This document shows, in pieces, positions 63,889-64,000 of a stretch of DNA of 64,000 bases (position 1 is the first letter of the stretch; every line of letters begins with the position of its first letter). This stretch comes from Branchiostoma floridae (Eukaryota > Chordata > Leptocardii > Amphioxiformes > Branchiostomatidae). The stretch covers positions 15,237,525 through 15,301,524 of the forward strand of contig NC_049992.1 of NCBI RefSeq assembly GCF_000003815.2, written 5' to 3'. Below the pieces are notes generated by a model, which was not told the DNA's origin, searched no databases, and saw only the letters and a program-made list of their open reading frames with translations. Both the position numbers and the translations under genes were made by a program.

Positions 63889-64000
63889 AGATTCTCAATA
63901 CTTCTCTCAAGATTACATTTATTGTATGTGTGAGTTGTACAATGCGGGGCATTTACCCCGTGTGTTTGACCAGTGGTTACATACCTGCATACCATCTTCA

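Noticed and set aside
1-64000. CRISPR array, operon or prokaryotic defence system
   Set aside because: The window is intron-rich animal DNA; the tandem repeats lack the regular repeat-spacer structure of CRISPR arrays.

Overview
The window is a piece of an animal nuclear genome. Its genes have many short exons and GT-AG introns of a few hundred bases to 7 kb. About half of the intron DNA I could classify is small palindromic transposons and SINE-like repeats. The proteins are clearly metazoan and close to vertebrate orthologues, with one gene per family. This fits an invertebrate deuterostome, and a lancelet (Branchiostoma) is my best guess. That guess is an inference from gene structure and repeat style, not a database match. 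Two runs of exactly 100 N (13675-13774 and 30562-30661) are assembly gaps of unknown true size.

Layout, left to right. (1) 72-13674, + strand: USP5, a ubiquitin C-terminal hydrolase with two UBA domains; its 5' part is off the window and its last codons fall in or beyond the first gap. (2) 15203-27130, - strand: NOC2L, complete in 17 coding exons (829 aa). It converges on USP5. (3) 27131-27476: a 346-bp head-to-head promoter region. (4) 27477-38940, + strand: LSG1, a circularly permuted GTPase, with one exon probably lost in the second gap and one intron with U12-type (AT-initial) signals. (5) 41730-54684, + strand: cyclin L, complete in 9 coding exons (503 aa) ending in an RS domain. (6) 57264-62369, - strand: a GPI-anchored alpha-carbonic anhydrase lacking its first (signal peptide) exon. 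(7) 62370-64000: upstream or first-intron DNA with a palindromic MITE and a 5S-rRNA-derived SINE-like element.

Functionally, NOC2L and LSG1 both act on the 60S ribosomal subunit, in the nucleus and in the cytoplasm respectively, and share the short divergent promoter. USP5 recycles free ubiquitin chains, cyclin L is a nuclear-speckle cyclin linked to splicing, and the carbonic anhydrase is a cell-surface enzyme; I see no functional link among these three. In all four multi-exon genes that could be tested, the exon lengths and phases sum to open reading frames with no internal conflict, which supports the exon models.

The rest is repeats. Several MITE families recur in different introns with recognisable target-site duplications: 8 bp (hAT-like), 5 bp, or TA (mariner-like). 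The most striking are a 1.27-kb non-autonomous hAT-like element with a perfect 8-bp duplication and an internal promoter-like segment (45048-46319); a 1.23-kb foldback element with 514-bp arms, almost identical by eye, inserted in a 42-bp tandem array (50511-51741); a G-rich minisatellite starting about 24 bp after an LSG1 exon (29870-30493); and tandem duplications of a cyclin L exon end and of a splice-acceptor region. I did not find a new multi-gene system. Intron stretches not listed as features (for example 39781-41399, 42914-45047, 46600-47640, 48850-50030 and 62931-63558) showed nothing I could identify.
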